This document shows positions 60,301 to 63,300 of a stretch of DNA of 64,000 nucleotides, in pieces (the stretch's first letter is position 1; every line of letters begins with the position of its first letter). The DNA comes from VRUE01 sp963716735 (GTDB taxonomy: Bacteria; Actinomycetota; Thermoleophilia; Solirubrobacterales; 70-9). The DNA lies in assembly GCA_963716735.1 (NCBI GenBank), contig OY970321.1:806001-870000 (forward strand), in the 5' to 3' direction. The notes beneath the pieces were generated by a model. That model did no database searches. It saw only the letters and a list, made by a program, of their open reading frames with translations, and was not told the origin of the DNA. The translations under genes and the position numbers were made by a program.

Positions 60301-63300
60301 GGGGTGAAGACCTGCTCGACCTGCTCGGCGGTGAGGGTCTCGATCGTGCCGTCGGCGACCGCGCCTGCGCAGTGGACCATCGCTCCCACTGGGTGGGCTT
60401 TGGGGACCCCGTCGAGGAGCTTCTTCAGCGCTTTGCGGTCCGCTACGTCACAGGCGGCGATCGTCGTCTCGGCGCCCAGCTCTTCGAGCTCTGCCTTCAG
60501 CTCCTCTGCCCCCTCCGCCTCGAGACCGCTCCTACTGACCAGGAGCAGCCGGCGGGCGCCGTGGTGCTCCGCCAGCCGGCGGGCGGTGAGCGCGCCGAGG
60601 CCGCCTGTTGCGCCCGTGATCAGGATCGTGCGATCGGGGTCGATCGCAGAGCCTTGCCCTTGCTCTTGTGCGGTGGTGCGGGTGAGGCGGGGGACGAGGG
60701 CAGCTCCGTCTCGCAGCGCGATCTGGGGCTCCACGGACCCTGCGGCGATCGCCGCCTGGAGGGCCGCTTCGGACGCATCTCTGCCGTCGGTGTCGATCAA
60801 GGCGAAGCGGCCGGGGTGCTCCGATTGGGCGGAGCGGACCAGCCCCCAGGCGGCTGCCGTGGCGGGGTCCGGCAATTCATCGGCGGTGGCCATCGCCCCT
60901 TCGGTGATCAGGATGAGGCGCGAGTCTGCGTCTGCGCGATCGGCGATGAACGCGCGGATCTCCTCCAGGGTCCTCAGGGTGGTCTTGCGAGCGGCTTCGG
61001 CGGGGTCGGGATCCTGCTCGGGAGCGATGCGCAGGATCTGCGCCCCGGCCGGGTCTGCCTTTTGCCCCGCGAGGTCAAGCGGGGTCCACTGAACCTCGAG
61101 CAGGGTGTCTTTGGCCTTCGCCCTGTGCTTTCCCAGCCCGGCGCTGTCCAGGGGGCTCTGGCGAAGCTCCGTGACCACGGCAAGGGGGGATCCGGCTGCA
61201 TCTGCAATCTGCAGGGCGAGGCCCTCGCCCGCGGGCGAGACCTTGACCCGCAGCTCCTTGGCCCCCAGAGCCTGCAGGGAGACCCCGCTCCAGGAGGAGG
61301 GAAGGCCGAGACCCTCGCCTCCCGCCTCGATCGCATTGAGTCGCTCAAGGTGAAGGGCCGAGTCGAGCAGAGCCGGGTGGACGGCGAAGCGCTCTGCATC
61401 CCAGCTTTGCTCCTCGGGGAGGGCGAGCTCGAGGTAGGTCTCGTCGCCCTGCTTCCAGGCCGCGCCGAGTCCCTGGAAGACCGGGCCGTATTCGAGGCCC
61501 TGCTCGGCGAGGCGGTCGTAGAGGTAGGTGACGTCGATCGGCTCTGTGCCCTCGGGCGGCCAGGCCTCGAGGGGCTCGGGAGCCGGTTGGGGCTCCGCGG
61601 AGAGCGAGCCGCCTGCGTTCTTCGTCCACTCGGCGTCCTCTTCCTCGGGGCGGGAGTGGATCGCGATCTCGCGCCTGCCGTCCCCATCGGGCCCGGAGAC
61701 CGAGACCTGGATCGCGACCGATCCGGCCTCGGGGACGATCAGCGGTGCCTGGACCTCCAGCTCCTCGACCGTCTCGGCGCCGAGCTGCTCGGCTGCACGC
61801 AGGGCGAGCTCCAGGAAGGCGGTTGCGGGGAGAAAGACGCTCTCGCCGATTGCATGGTCTGCCAGCCAGGGCTGGGTTGAGAGCGAGAGGCGGCCGGTAA
61901 GGGTAAGACCGCCGTCGCTTGGATCTTCGATCGCCGCGGCGAGCAGCGGGTGGCCGGCCTCTGCCTGTCCGGCCGCGCCCAGATCGGCTGCTCCCGTCTG
62001 GGCGGTTACCCAGTAGCGCTCACGCTGGAAGGAGTAGGTCGGCAGCGGGACCCGCTTTGCACCGGTGCCGGCGAAGAAGACGCTCCAATCGAGCTTTGCC
62101 CCGGCGGCATAGGCGCCCGCAATCGCCGTTGAGATCGCGACATCCTCAGGGCGGCTCTCGCGCAGGGTCGGGACGAAGGCTGCTTGCGCATCCTCGCCAA
62201 GGGACTCCCTGGCCATCGCGCAGAGCACCGGGTCGGGGCCGAGCTCCACATAGGTACTCGCCCCCTGCGCCTGCAGAGCGTTGACCGCGTCGGCGAAGCG
62301 CACCGCCTCGCGCACGTGGCGGACCCAGTAGGCGGGGTCTGTGGCCTGCTCTGGCGTGAGCAGCTCGCCGCTGACGTTGGAGACGATCGGGATCTTCGGC
62401 TCGTTGAAGCTGAGGCTCGCCGCGATCTCACCGAACTCCTCGAGCATCGGCTCCATCAGCGGCGAGTGGAAGGCGTGGGAGACGGCGAGGCGTTTGGTCC
62501 TTCTGCCTTTCTCCTCCCACTGAGCGCGGACCTCTTCGACCGCCTCTTCTGTACCGGAGATCACGATCGAGGTCGGGCCGTTGATCGCGGCGATCGAGAG
62601 CTCTGCCTCCTTGCCGGCGATCGACTCAGCGATCTCCTCCTCGGTCGCCTCGATCGCGGCCATCGCCCCGCCGGCGGGCAGGGCGCCCATCAGGCGGCCT
62701 CTGGCCGCGACCAGCTTCGCCGCATCGTCCAGGCCGATCGCGCCGGCCACATGCGCGGCGGCGATCTCGCCAATCGAATGGCCGGCGAGCAGGTCTGGCT
62801 TCAGGCCTCGCTTGGCGAGCGCCTCAAAGAGCGCGACCTCGGTCGCGAAGAGGGCCGGCTGGGCGTAGGTGGTGTCCTCGAGCTTTGCCGCCGCTTTCTT
62901 GCCCTTGGCGAAGACGATCTCTTTGAGCGGCGTCTCCAGGTGCTGGTCGAGCTGCTCGCAGACGGCGTCGAAGGCGGCTTGGAAGTGCTCGTCGGACTCG
63001 TAGAGCTCCTTGCCCATGCCGAGTCGCTGGGAGCCCTGGCCGGTGAAGAGGTAGGCGAGCTTGCCGTCCTTTGCCCGGGCGCTTATGAGGTTGGGCGAGG
63101 GTTCGCCGTTGGCGAGAGAGGTGAGCGAGGCGAGCAGCTCGTCGCGGTCCTTGCCCAACGCCACCGCGCGGTGCTCCATCGCCGAGCGGGTGGTCAGCAG
63201 CGAGTAGGCGACGTCGGTGGGGTCGAGTTCGGGACTCGCTTTCAGGTGTGCCGCAAGGCGCTCCGCCGCCTCGGCCAGAGCCGGCTCCGCTTTGGCCGAG

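Noticed and set aside
60273..61880. A 535-codon open frame on the plus strand, and many similar long frames opposite the PKS genes
   Set aside because: They are mirror frames of high-GC coding sequence. They recur at the same place in every module, have low-complexity composition and match no domain.
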